Under the pieces are notes generated by a model, which searched no databases, had not been told where the DNA came from, and saw nothing but the letters and a program-made list of their open reading frames with translations. A stretch of 64,000 nt of DNA from Epiperipatus broadwayi (taxonomy: Eukaryota > Onychophora > Udeonychophora > Euonychophora > Peripatidae): the NCBI GenBank assembly GCA_028023455.1, contig JAQFVV010006220.1:8351852-8415851 (forward strand), given 5' to 3'. Of this stretch, positions 12,494-24,300 are shown piece after piece (the first letter of the stretch is position 1; every line of letters starts with the position of its first letter). The position numbers and the translations under genes were made by a program.

Positions 12494-14779
12494 AAAAAAT
12501 GAAAGATTGATGATGAGGGAAGAAACTTTCAAGAAAGGTGGGAACTGAACTATTTTTGTGTGGAAGTGAACAATAAGATTACATACTTAATTTGCAAAGA
12601 AATGATTAGTGTCACTAAAGAATACAACATTAAGCGATATTATAGCACTAATCATGAAGAACAATTTTTGTGCTTTGAAGCAAAAATAAGAGAAGAAAAA
12701 TTAAAAACAATGAAGAATTCATTAAAACAGGCAAAACTTACTATATGTATGACATACACAGCAAGATAGAGTAATCAATGGATGCCAGAAGGCTTGTGCA
12801 TAAAATCCCCATCTAGTGCCTACTCATCCAATATCCCCAGACTAGTTTCTGGCTTGTGACCTTCATCAGTGAGGAGCCTTGGATTTGAGAGCACTGCATC
12901 TAGATCTTAGGATCTAATGCAACCCTCCAGCAACCACCTTTTATTTCCATTTAACTACAAAACTATGAGTCTTAAACCGGAAACATCTTAATGTTTTCAA
13001 TTCAAGCCCATCAGCTTATAGATGCAGTGCTCTCAGATCCAAGTCTCCTCACTGATGAAGGCACAAGCCAGAAACTAGTCTGGGGATATTGGATGAGTAG
13101 GCACTAGATGGGGATTTTATGCACAAGCCTTCTGGCATCCATTGATTACTCTAGCTTGCTGTGTATGGCATACGTATAGTAGTTTTGCCTGTTTTAACAA
13201 GTTATACACAAGCATAAGAGGTAGTGGTCATGTGAATTCAAATTCATTAAGTAGGCAGTAAGGAGTGCTTACAATATTCATGAAAAATAATGAATCAGTA
13301 ACAAGAGCTAGTTACAAAATAAGCTATTTATTAGCAAAACATTCAAACTCATTCCCTGATGGTTCTTTAATGAAGGAATATATGATAAAAGCTGCCGAAT
13401 TTGTCTGTCCAGCAAAGGTACAGGCATTTTGAGACATCTCATTATCAGGAAATATGGTGGCAGATAGAATTACTGAAATGGCAGATGACATCACTTTGCA
13501 ACTACAGGAAATATCTCAAAATCCAGTTCTTTTTAATTGCGATTATGAAAGCACAGACATGAGATGTTGCACAAGTTGCTGTTTTTTTTTTTATCATCGA
13601 AGAATTGTTGGAATTCAACCCTCTTCATGGAACATTAACCGATGAAGATATTTTTGATGCTGTATGGAATATTTTAGAAAAATTTAACTTGCCTCTTGAC
13701 AAGCTTGTTTCTATGACAACTGATGGTGCTAAATCGATGATGGGTGAAACTAAAGGTTTTGGGTCATGATTGACAAGGAAATTACAAGATGAGTATCCAG
13801 ATAAACTGAAAATCAAAGCTGTTCATTGCCTCATTCACCAACAAGTTCTCTGTTTAAAATTATTAAAAATGGACCAAGTACTTAAAACAGTTACATAGTT
13901 AACTTTATTCGATCAAGAGCACTTATCATCAATTTACTTTTCCTTAAAGATTTAGAATCTGAATTCGAAGATCTTCCTTATTACACAGAAGTTCATTGAT
14001 TATCCTTTCACAACGTCCTAAAGAGCTTCTATCTGTTTTTGGAGGAAATAATATTATTTTTTGAAATGAAAGATGAAACAACATTTATTGTGGGTACAAG
14101 ACCTAGCATTTTTAACAGAATTACAGGCCATCTGAATAATCTTAATATTACATGGCAAGGCAAAGATCAATTGACAACGAACATGTATGATGCAGTTGCA
14201 AGCTTTGTACAAAAACTGAATTTGTTTAAAAATCATTTGCAAAAGAACGTTTTGACGTATTTTCCTATGTGTGAGCGGTTAAAAGCACAAAATCAAAGTT
14301 GCTCATTTTCACAATACTCTGCAAAAATTGAAAAAATAAAAAACGAATTCGATAAACGTTTTGATGATTTCAAGGAGTTAGATTTTTTTTTTTCTCTTTT
14401 CAATGGACCTTTTGCCTTTGAAGTTGAAAAAGTTCCGACTTAGATACACCTGGAATTAATTGATTTCCAGTATGATTTCATTTTAAAAAACAAATATCGA
14501 GAAGTAGGAACTCCCAAAATATATTCCTATTTAGGTGAAAGATATCTGAAAATTAAAAAATTTGCGGCACAAATGTTATGCTTTTTTGGAAGTACATACT
14601 TATGTGAGCAATTATTTTCATGCATGAAATTAAACAAAACAGCTTACAAATCAAGATTAACTGATAAACATCTATCTGCCATAATGAAAATTGTTTGTTC
14701 TCATTCTTTGAATCCAGATATTGGAAAACTAGTAGGAGGAAAGCGCTGGCAAGTTTCCAGTAAAAACAATAAATTGTAG
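12494..14779 (+). pseudogene. hAT transposase pseudogene (GTF2IRD2/EPM2AIP1-like)
   Basis: The N-terminal part (KIDDEGRNFQERWELNYFCV) resembles the BED-type DNA-binding head of this family. The catalytic domain is recognisable in pieces: AEFVCPAKVQAF, then ESTDMR, FNPLHGTLTDEDIFDAVW, LVSMTTDGAKSMMGETKGFG and IKAVHCLIHQQ. The C-terminal dimerisation segment is well kept near 14573-14740 (FGSTYLCEQLFSCMKLNK, then SRLTDKHLSAIMKI). Several frameshifts (near 13555-13585 and 13770), many stops and the nested MITE make it inactive. In living elements the protein cuts and pastes DNA via an RNase H-like fold. Confidence 0.88.
12726..13193. mobile_element. MITE nested in the hAT transposase, TTAA borders
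   Basis: The arms of roughly 140-170 bases are inverted copies. The left arm starts AACAGGCAAAACTTAC and continues through GTAATCAATGGATGCC and CCTACTCATCCAATA; the right arm mirrors this. TTAA occurs immediately outside both ends (12722-12725, 13194-13197). TTAA duplication is typical of piggyBac-group elements, but because TTAA is its own complement it could also be part of the arms. The terminal bases are not the usual CCC of piggyBac, so the superfamily is uncertain. There is no coding sequence. Confidence 0.85.
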
Positions 14780-15439
14780 TTTTATAAATATGTAATCAAA
14801 TAAAATAAATGTTTAAATAAAAGCAATACTATATCAATTGTATATTATTGAACTGAATTCACTAAACTACATAATATGCTTTAATTACCCCACCTATATT
14901 CCTGCATTCTCACTTTTAAATAAAATTTTAAGAAAATTTGTGTGATGTAGCCCGCGAGAATCTTAACATTCGCATTAAATGACCCGTTGTTTGAATGAGT
15001 TTGACATGCCTGATTTAGATCAATAAAAATAATAGCACACATTGCAATATTAAAAGTTATGTAAAAATAATTTTTTGAGTTATAAAATTGTTTGCTTTTG
15101 AATATACATATTTTTAAATTATGAATATATATATATAATTAAATAGTTTATTGCTCTGGAGTTTATAAAAAATTCTACCAACAAAAGTGACAGAAATGGA
15201 GCAATAATGCATGGGTTTTAATTTCCAGAGCCGACCATTATACCACTGCAACAACTCATGCAGGATATATTGATTGATTTATTGCATGGGATCTCACAAA
15301 AAATTTCAACTCTGGAAATAATAGGGCAACAGCCATAATCTGTGGACCCACATTCCAGAATCTGCTGTTTTGCCATTGCATTAAATAATGCAAGGTTTTA
15401 TATATGTAATGAATTGAACCATTGATCCCTAATTAGCTC

Positions 15440-15826
15440 ATTATGAAACTAAGATAATAAACGGTATATATATATAAGCTAGCTTACTAAATTGTAAATT
15501 ATGATAATAAACGGTATATATATATATTAGCTAGCTTACTAAATTGTAAATTATGATAATATAAAATAAGATAATAAACGGTATATATATATTAGCTAGC
15601 TTACTAAATTGTAAATTATGATAATATAAAATAATAATCGGTATGTATATATATTAGCTAGCTTACTAAATTGTAAATTATGATAATATAAAATCAGATA
15701 ATAAACGGTATATATATATATTAGCTAGCTTACTAAATTGTAAATTATGATAATATAAAATAAGATAATAAACGGTATATATATATATTAGCTAGCTTAC
15801 TAAATTATAAATTATGACAATATAAA
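15440..15826. repeat. Minisatellite, about six units of 52-67 bases
   Basis: Each unit carries GATAATAAACGGTATATATA, then TTAGCTAGCTTACTAAATTG and TAAATTATGATAATATAAAA. The GCTAGCTTAC landmark recurs at about 15478, 15530, 15595, 15657, 15724 and 15790. The first unit lacks the ATAAAATAAG segment. Units are very similar, pointing to recent expansion. It sits in an intron 280 bases from the channel-core exon. Confidence 0.92.
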
Positions 15827-16107
15827 GCTGAGAAGTCAATTTCGATGAACAGCTGTTCACTAGCTGTGAGTTTCTGGCTACAAATCAGAATTGACTAGAA
15901 TCTTATATTACTGAGTGATTGCATTCATCAAAAAATCCATGGATGTTGAACTCAGAATTCCTCATATAGAACTTAATTTTAAAAAATTTCAAATAAATTA
16001 ATCTCGATTTATTTCAAAACATTAAGTAATTTAATATATTCAATTTAAAATATTTTATCAAATCTACTGTATTTAAAAATCTAATTAACAAGTTTAAAAA
16101 TACTTAC

Positions 16108-17470
16108 ATTTGTGCTTACATGCCATTCTAATGTACATGATGAGTTTAGTGATGAGATTAAGAGGAGAGGGTGTCCCTGATGTTTTGTTCATGTTTCTTA
16201 TAAGCTTGGCTCTCCCAAACTTCCATTCTGTATCTGACTGTGCTTGTATTCGTTGGTATGTATCAGACATCATTGCAATGAGCAAATTGATTAAGACAAC
16301 TAAAGTTATCATCATATAAGCTCCAAAAATTACTTTTAATAATGTCTTAGCAAAGGGTGGATTGGTGTGCATAGGAGGAAGATTATCTGGTTCAACCAGT
16401 CCAAACAAAGCAAAGAAAAGTATTTCAAATGTCTCCAAAGGAGTTTGCCTATAATTTCCATCTACAAAACCATTTCCTACAGCACCATCTTTTTTATCTC
16501 CACGGAAAATTGGTTGATATACTGCAGCTACATGAAGTGTAAATCCTATGACAAAAATTGATAAAATAACTAAGAATCTTATTAAATCTTTCATCAGATC
16601 TCTGATTATAATGGCCCATGGACCAAATAAATGGTGGAAAGATAAAAATTCCAATAATTGAGCAAAGCACAGTAATAATGATATAGCAAAAAACTGGTTG
16701 CGAATATATAAGCATATATTACGATTATCATCTTTTAGTGCAAATCCTAAAACATGAATAGCCATTCCCAGAGCCCCAAAAACAAAGTTAATTACCCGAA
16801 TCCATCCAAGTCCTGTTCTGTCTCCAGGATTGGTTAGTTCTGAAACTAAAATGCCTAGCAGCCATGCTAACAGAAGCCATTCATACCAATGTGGAATGAG
16901 ATCAGTTGATTCCCAGATTGTGTACCATGGTGGTACTACAGTAAGAGTTAAAAGCAATATAAAAAAGATATGAGATACTAAGTGAGACATAAATTTAATA
17001 ATAGGAATGTGATTGTAACGATGATTCAGCGGCAAAGAAAATGCCAACCAGATTGGAGGGCAAAGTAAAAACCCAAGAAATAACATTACAATTTTCCAAG
17101 TTGCCCAATGAAGACTACCCATCCAAACTTCAGTGAGATATTTTTGAACAGCTGGATGAGCAACAACTTCCTTCTGTTCATGCTCAATGAGTATATCTAA
17201 AAATTGAATATTACATGAGTCCAAAGATTTTAATAACAATGCAGCACTGTTTGTACTGGCTGCTATAGCTAACAGTTCTGTGGCCATTGTTTCACAAAAT
17301 TTTCCTGCAATTATTAAATCTCGTGCTCTTTCTTTTTCTCGAAATGATAAATCACGGAAACACTTGGACAGTTTAGCTGCAGTGTCCACTGGTGCTGGTG
17401 ACAATAATATGAATTCTTCAATAGGCTTATTATCATGAGATTTTCCACTTACCATTAGATCAAACACAAA
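16108..17470 (-). CDS. TRPN: TRPN linker, six-helix channel core and TRP domain
   Basis: 1363 bases, 454 codons plus one base, with acceptor TTTTTTTCAG and donor AAAT|GTAAGT. Residues 1-120 are the linker (FVFDLMVSGKSHDNKPIEEF, then LSFREKERARDLIIAGK). A hydrophobic pre-S1 elbow lies at about 125-143. S1 is near 155-179, S2 194-211, S3 224-243, S4 257-281 (ending LEFLSFHHLFGPWAII) and S5 288-316. The pore helix and filter are near 346-360 (LFFALFGLVEPD), S6 is 376-404 (VVLINLLIAMMSDTYQRI), and the TRP helix with its conserved Trp is 411-427 (DTEWKFGRAKLIRNM). The extended pore resembles vertebrate and other non-insect TRPN rather than fly FFAVFGQTT. If the donor were not used, translation would stop four residues later at 16094. 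No stop or frameshift interrupts the exon. Confidence 0.97.
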
Positions 17471-20400
17471 CTGAAAAAAATATTTTCACTATTATAATAA
17501 ATATAAAGACATACTTTCATAATTTTAAACTAAAAAATAATAAGATATATTTTTGTTTAAAAGGTGGTAGTTTCTCAACAGTTCAAACAATACTCAAGCA
17601 CTAAAGCTAATTGCTGACTATGACAATTTCATTCAATTATTGACAGTGATCTTTATTGTCAGACAAAAATTGTTTCAGTAATTTTTCCTCTAGTACCAAT
17701 CACTCTTACAACAAAACAATTTCTCAAGACAGTGCAACTATTGTGAACTCAAACACAATACTTTTACTTCAGATATGTTTTATTAATTCATTCATTTACC
17801 AGAATAAATTTTAAGAAAATATCTATAGAAAGTTAAACATCTTTTAAATAGCCCATATTATTGAGCAAAAAATTCACTAATATACCTGTCCTTACCCATT
17901 ACAAACATACAGACACTCATGGACAAACAGTGAAAAAGAATACTATATATATATATAATTTTTAAAAAATAATTTAGGGTAAAAAGATTTATATATCTAT
18001 ATCTTTCAGATGTAATATCAAGCCTCATCACCTACTAACAAATTTTAACAATTTCTAATATTTATTTTTGTTGTTATAAATTATATGTTTATTAATCTAA
18101 TCATAGAAAAATCACAAAATATTAATTACAAATAAAAAAATTTAATTGCAGTATAATATACACATAAATAACTAAATTTGGCTCCTGTTCCAATATTTAA
18201 GGATGAAAAAAATATATTGAAACAAAACAGTTTTTTTTATGCTTTATCTTCTTTTTTTAAATTTAAAAACCAAATAAATATTAGAAAAATAAATAATATA
18301 GGAAATAGGCCAATAATAAACAGTAAACTTTAATGTATAAATTGTAATTATATAAAAAAAACCAATGACATAATTGAAAAATAACAACTAAACTTTACAA
18401 TATATAAATAGTATATAATGAATATTTACTTGTGAAATATTGTCTTTAATAATTTTTTTTTCAACTAAAATAGTTTTTTTTTCCCATTAAATTAAGATTT
18501 ATACAACAAATGTAAATAAGTATGAAAAATACTAAAATGGAAGACATTTTTGTCAAATAAAGTTTAAGTTATCTATTTTTTCTACATTCCTTTAGCAGTA
18601 AAAATATATTGTAGTTTTTATTCAGCTGCTTATTTGTTCATAAGCCTGAAAATATGAGTTAGAAAATTAATTAATGTTGCTATGGGAAAAAAATTTCCGA
18701 ACAAAAAAGATTTTAAAACTGTCAATGAACAAGAATGCTATGACAAATGTCATTGATTGATGTAAGATGTGTGGATGCAAGGTATTTCAGGACCTATCTG
18801 AAAAGCTGAATTAGAAAGATGGCTAATATCATGAAAAAAAATTCTAAGTGAAAAAAAAAATTTTTTTTAGCATATATTTAATCTCCATCATAAAACAGAA
18901 ACACATCTACAATGGAGTATCAAGAAAAAAATAATTTTCAATCAATATCTGTAAATAATACAGTTAAATCAATGTCCTGTGAATTTTTATTGGATAAGTT
19001 TGTTTATATTTTTATTTTATGCATTTAAAAGTCTTATTTTAGTTTTTATTAAAATTGAACTTTGCAGTAATGTATAGCAATTAATTCTATATATTGTTAA
19101 TAAAACTATTTACATTCATTACATTCATCTATTTAAATACAGGTCAAAATATATTTACACAAATACAAATGTCATTCTTCTCCCACTAAGCCCTAGTCAT
19201 GCTTTTATGTAGATGAAAATTTTTATAAGATTTTATATATTTACTTGCAATTTTAAACAACACAAAATATGCTAATAATAACAACAATAAATTACATTTC
19301 ATTAATATATTAATTATATAACGAAAATATTGATTATAAATGTATACCTACATTTATAATTTCGATTTTGTTTTTTTATTGTTTAAATGATTAATTTTAA
19401 TAGTAATTTTAATCTCAATCAAGGGTCTGTAACAGATTATTCCTAAATACATGCACTTCAAGGTAAGCTGCGTAGACTAAATATATAATTTACGATCTTC
19501 TGGAATCATTTAATTCTCACTGTGTCAGACATTACTGCATTTATATTAAAAGTTTTATCATTTTTTTATGTAATTTTATTTTTCAACACAGTTATTTAAA
19601 TATATATATATATATTTAATTTTTGTATAACGTTTTGTTCTTCCAAGTTCAAAGAAAGTTAGTCATCCTATTTATAGACATTGATATAATATGTTGATAG
19701 TATATTGCTATGTTTCAATCATCTGACAAATAATAGCAGAATTTAGTACACATAGTATTTAAAATTTAAGAATCTATAGCCAAGCTATTACTATTCTGGA
19801 TATTTATTCATTTTTATGGAACATTATTTCATATATTTTAATTAATTTTTATATACTGTTCCAAAAGTTATAGTTTATAATTTTTTAATTTCTTTTATAG
19901 TCTGAAATTAATTTTAAAAAAGTTCAGAACAGAACATTAATAATAATGAACTATTTTTAAAATTAAATAATTGATAATTGCTATCATAAATGCTAAAGCT
20001 ATGTGTTTGAAAGATACACATATAAAAATATATGATTGGTGAAATGCATAAATATAATATAAGTACATTAGAAAAAATATACATATTCTATATAAGAAAT
20101 AATATATACATAAAGTTTGATTAAACAATGATTAAGTGAAGAAGTTTAAATAAAGTTGAAATTTAATTAGAGAAAAGTTTGATTTAATAATAATTTAATT
20201 AAACTGGAAGTAAAATAATTTAAGAAAGAATGGGAATAATAATCATGTTATATTTAAATTTCATAGAACAATGAAGTTGAAATATATTTAGAAATATATC
20301 TGATAGCATGACTTTGGAAATCAGATTATCACTAAATCTAAAATTGTAATGACTGACCAATTAATTTTCAGAGATCAAGATTTATCTTAAAAAGTCTGAT

Positions 20401-21054
20401 CTGGAGTAGTATCTACTGCCTAAAGAAAACTAGTTGCTTTTAACAAGAAGGGAATCCCTGACACACATTAACAGAAGCTAGATGTCATCACAAGTTAGTG
20501 AATTGTTAAAAAGACTAATTTCTGGAGGATTTTATTCCTATTGATTACAAAGCAGAACTAGAACGGAACCAAGTCACACAAATTTTCATTATATTTTCTG
20601 TAAGCTTTCTGATAAAGTTTTGTACATATATTCCATAATTATAGCAATATTCTGATTACTGAATTGTTATATTAAATCACATTTAATTATACTGCATAAT
20701 GTTATTCTGTTTTTAATTGTTATTTAAGCAATATAGAGAATTTGTTGCATGTCTGACTACAATGTTACTGCAGTTGAACATAGCACTAACCAAAAACATT
20801 GCATATTCAAATTCTTTTGTGAATTGTTTTGGTCATTCTATATAATTATTTATTCATTATAATTTTTTTGTGATTTTTGTTCTTATCTAAAATGTTTACT
20901 GAAAATTTTCATAATGCCTTTAATGAATACTATCTAATTTCTGGAAACCACTATATCTTCTATATTAAATCTTATTAGAGTTGGTAACAGATATTTTAAA
21001 GGAATATCCTATTTTATTTTTATATGAAATAAGTAAATAAGATTTTTTACTTAC
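17471..21054 (-). other. TRPN: TRPN intron, no element recognised
   Basis: The borders are GTAAGT at 21054 and TTTTTTTCAG at 17471. The content is AT-rich with short AT microsatellites near 17945 and 19600. No coding or repeat structure is seen. Confidence 0.8.
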
Positions 21055-21162
21055 TTTTTTATCTTCCATAAGAAGTTGTGTGTTAAGTGCTTTCTTCATC
21101 AGGTAGCTCAATACTTCATAATGACTAACAGCAGCAGCAAAACAGATAGGGACTTTCCCATC
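21055..21162 (-). CDS. TRPN: TRPN last ankyrin repeat
   Basis: 108 bases, 36 codons, phase 0 to phase 0. The acceptor is AAAG and the donor AAA|GTAAGT. The product holds VPICFAAAVSHYEVLSYLMK and ends LLMEDKK. This corresponds to AAIWFAASEGHNEVLRYLM and GLMEDKR in NOMPC, the degenerate final repeat leading into the linker. The canonical TPLH is replaced by VPIC here and by AAIW in the fly, so divergence at this repeat is normal for the family. Confidence 0.93.
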
Positions 21163-21254
21163 CTTTAAAATATATAATAAAAAGAAAAAAACAGTTATTA
21201 TAATTTGTATTTTTTATATACTTTATTATTATACAATTCAAATATAAAAGTTAC

Positions 21255-21353
21255 TTTGGTTTCACATTTGGTTGATGCACCACTTTCTACTAGCAGCTTC
21301 ACAACATTTAAAAACCCTGCTTTTGCAGCAAAATGTAAAGATGTCCAACCATT
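21255..21353 (-). CDS. TRPN: TRPN ankyrin exon, penultimate repeat
   Basis: 99 bases, exactly one 33-residue repeat. The acceptor is TTTCAG and the donor AAA|GTAACT. The product begins NGWTSLHFAAKAGFLNVVKL and ends GASTKCETK. It matches NGWTPLHCAAKAGHLEVVKL and GASPKSET of NOMPC, the repeat near the end of the ankyrin stack. It follows the giant 34.7-kb intron and precedes an intron of 92 bases. Confidence 0.95.
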
Positions 21354-24300
21354 CTGAAAGATAAAAAATGGGTTAATTTCATTATATCATAACTATTTAG
21401 CAGTAAACCTTTTCCTAAAATTTTTCTTACTCTCAATGAAATTCATATGGTAACATAATATTTATGTGAATAAATTAAAGCATTATACTTAATCATTCAG
21501 ATATACTTATGATATATAAGAATAGCAGACTATTGAAACTAAGGTAGAGATCTATATATTTAAATTTTTCATCTCATCATATATAATAAGACAGAAAGGT
21601 CAGAAAGTTTTAAATTTGTAGATAATTGTAATGTTAATGAAGTTCAAAAGAAAAGCACACTGATAGATTTGTATAATAATGATCAGTTGCACATATTTTA
21701 TAGAATCACTGTTAGTTATTATATATATTAAACTACAATACTTGCAATATCAAATTATAATGGTTACATATTAACAATAACAAAATACTGTAGTCGTGGT
21801 GATTTACATGGCATTAACACACAAAAGTTTAAATTCTGCATTATTACTCTGAAAACATTTTTTTCTTTCTTTCTTTTTTTTTTTAGATCCAATTTAAATT
21901 AATCTTCAGGTATTAATTTTTTTAAAGAAAGAATATTTCTGGATGCATTATTACCTCTGAACATTATCATTTCAATATACTTTCATTACTCTAACATGTC
22001 TTCCAGAAAATTGCATAATTTCTCAGGTTAAATGATTAATTAACAGTAAATGTTTGGAAAGAGTTCAAATAGCAATATTAACAATTTGTTTACAGGAATT
22101 ATAAAATAAATAAAATAATAAATTGTTGCTTATATATGTATTTGCAACTACCATAAAGTCACAAAATAAAATATTGAAATTAACAAATAATCATAAATAT
22201 TAAATGTAACTCTGAACATACATAACATCATACTAATATTAATTCTAAAGGCTTATAATATGTGAATATAAAAGAAAGATTTTACTCATATAATGTAAAT
22301 GTTTTGTTTTATCATAAACTTATGTTTTATTTTTCATGCACATCCTTGATAGTAAACTTTTATGAATTCAGTCTTTATTTTAATTAATTTCCTTGGTAAT
22401 CAATGATGGTAGGCAAATAAAATAGGTCCCATCATAGGCAAATATACAGTAAGTTTTGCAGCAGAATTCTCGTCTTTTCTTACAGCATGGTTTTCTTCTT
22501 GTAGCTGGCAAAGTTGTATCCTATGCATAATCATAAACTATATAGTTCAAGATCTTTGACTAATGGGTCTTGGGTTGCTTAGCCATGTATAGTGTCTAGT
22601 AGCAAATATTATCATAATTGCTGAGTTGGTGTAGTATTTAAAAATATTTTATCAAACAGTCAACAATGAAAGATATTTGAAGTTATTCTGTAGGAAAATA
22701 TTTTCATTAATAATTTTCTATTTTAAAAGCTACTACACCAAAGTTAATATTTAGCTCATTATGGCATTTATCTTTTCCGATTTCTTGCTGGCAATAGTTG
22801 CTCTATTTTTTTATTGGCATTTTCTCCTTCTTCCAGGAACCAATCTGCACTGTTATCTTCTCTGTTTCAAACTAAAAACTACTGTTGTTTTCAGACTTAT
22901 TTATACTTTGTGCCCCAAAGCAAGATTAGCATATACCATAATCCTAACTTTTCAAAAATATTTATTTTATTATCTTGATAAATATGTCTTTCACACTGAA
23001 CAAATTAATTAACTCAGTATTAATTATTATATTAGAATGCTTTTTATAAAACTTCTTTTACTTCAACTTTGAATATAATTTTACAAGCATATTTTTTCTT
23101 TTACATTCAAATAGTCATTTTGCAAACAATTATAAAATAGCTTTAATTTATGGTGATGACTGGAAGACAGAAAAAGAAAAATATATATGCCCAAACTTTG
23201 AAAATTATAGTCTATCTTTTTAAATTTTAATGCATAAAATGTTTTGGTTCACACTCAAATTTACTCAAGAAAAAGACAACTTATTTCATAAAGCCTCTTC
23301 CAGAAGGCAAATTAGAAAGACCATAAAATAGTACATTTTCTTTTCCTTTTCTTTTTTTAAAAAACTACACATTTCATTTATATATCCAACAAATAAATAA
23401 ATTATTTTTTATTTCTTGCCCTTCCTCATATGAGTTATAATTTTATTATTTATCATTTTACATAATACATGTCTTTAAAAAATATTTCATGACTTTATTA
23501 AATCTATAAACCAATTTATTTTTAATTTCTTAAACTGGTGTAATTAATTACTATGTATATATATCTCGTATGTGCTCATACATACGGCAATTTATAAAAT
23601 TTACAAATCATTTTTTAATCTTATTTTATTAAGCTGTCTTTAATAATTTGATGACAATTCAGCTTTATAATATAAATTACGCTAATTGCAATCGATTTAA
23701 AATCATAAAATAGTTCTACTTGCTATCAGTTGTATTGTTACTATTCTCCCTCCTTAAAAAAAAAAAAACTACCATATACAATACAAATTTATTTTTGATT
23801 TTTCTAAATTTTAATTAGGTTTATATTAAACCCTTAATTAATTTGGAGACATTAATTAAACTTTTAAAAAGAATCATTATCGTTATTTATTTTTAACAAA
23901 GGATAAATATTTTTATTGATTCTAAAAATTGTTCTTTTTTTTATCTTTGTCTAATAAGAAAAATATCCTATCTTAAATTAAACAGTGTTCCATATCTAAA
24001 ATTGTATGTGTATCTATATATCTATACTCACAAAATTTCTCTATTATAAAATTTTATTTTGTAACTATTCGCTAGCTTTACTAATTTTTAATTTTAATGT
24101 ATAGCATCACTATCCATTTTATATATCCCCAATGGAGCAAAAAAAAATTTTTTAACTAATATTTTAACCACATTGCATAATTTATATAGAGTATATATTT
24201 ATCCCATATTTCAATTCTTTTTCCTTCAGACTTTGCTGAATAAACTTTCAACAAAGTTTATTTCAGTGTTACATACAATTTTCCTGTCTGATTTGCAACA

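Larger units (their letters stand above)
11918..15012 (+). mobile_element. hAT DNA transposon, non-functional, GTF2IRD2-like
   Basis: Both ends are visible. The left terminus is CTGACATGTCAAACT and the right terminus, read inward, is CAGGCATGTCAAACT. Both are flanked by the 8-base duplication ATTTAGAT (11910-11917 and 15013-15020), as hAT elements make. Inside, 12494-14779 is a broken transposase in the forward direction. A 468-base MITE inserted at 12726-13193 splits it. Short terminal repeats, 8-base duplication and protein type agree, so the boundaries are well supported. The element lies antisense to TRPN within an intron. Confidence 0.9.
9623..16107 (-). other. TRPN: TRPN intron holding hAT element and minisatellite
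   Basis: The intron runs from GTAAGT at 16107 to TGTAG at 9623. 9660-11917 is AT-rich with no recognised gene; 11640-11840 weakly resembles the MITE arms at 12726-13193. The hAT element fills 11918-15012 and a minisatellite 15440-15826. Confidence 0.8.

Noticed and set aside
12560-12769. A 69-codon plus-strand frame as a gene
   Set aside because: It is the N-terminal piece of the broken hAT transposase. Its end runs into the nested MITE.
16094-16107. Reading through the core exon to a stop at 16094
   Set aside because: A strong GTAAGT donor lies at 16107 and the next exon matches in phase. The four extra residues would only appear if the intron were retained.
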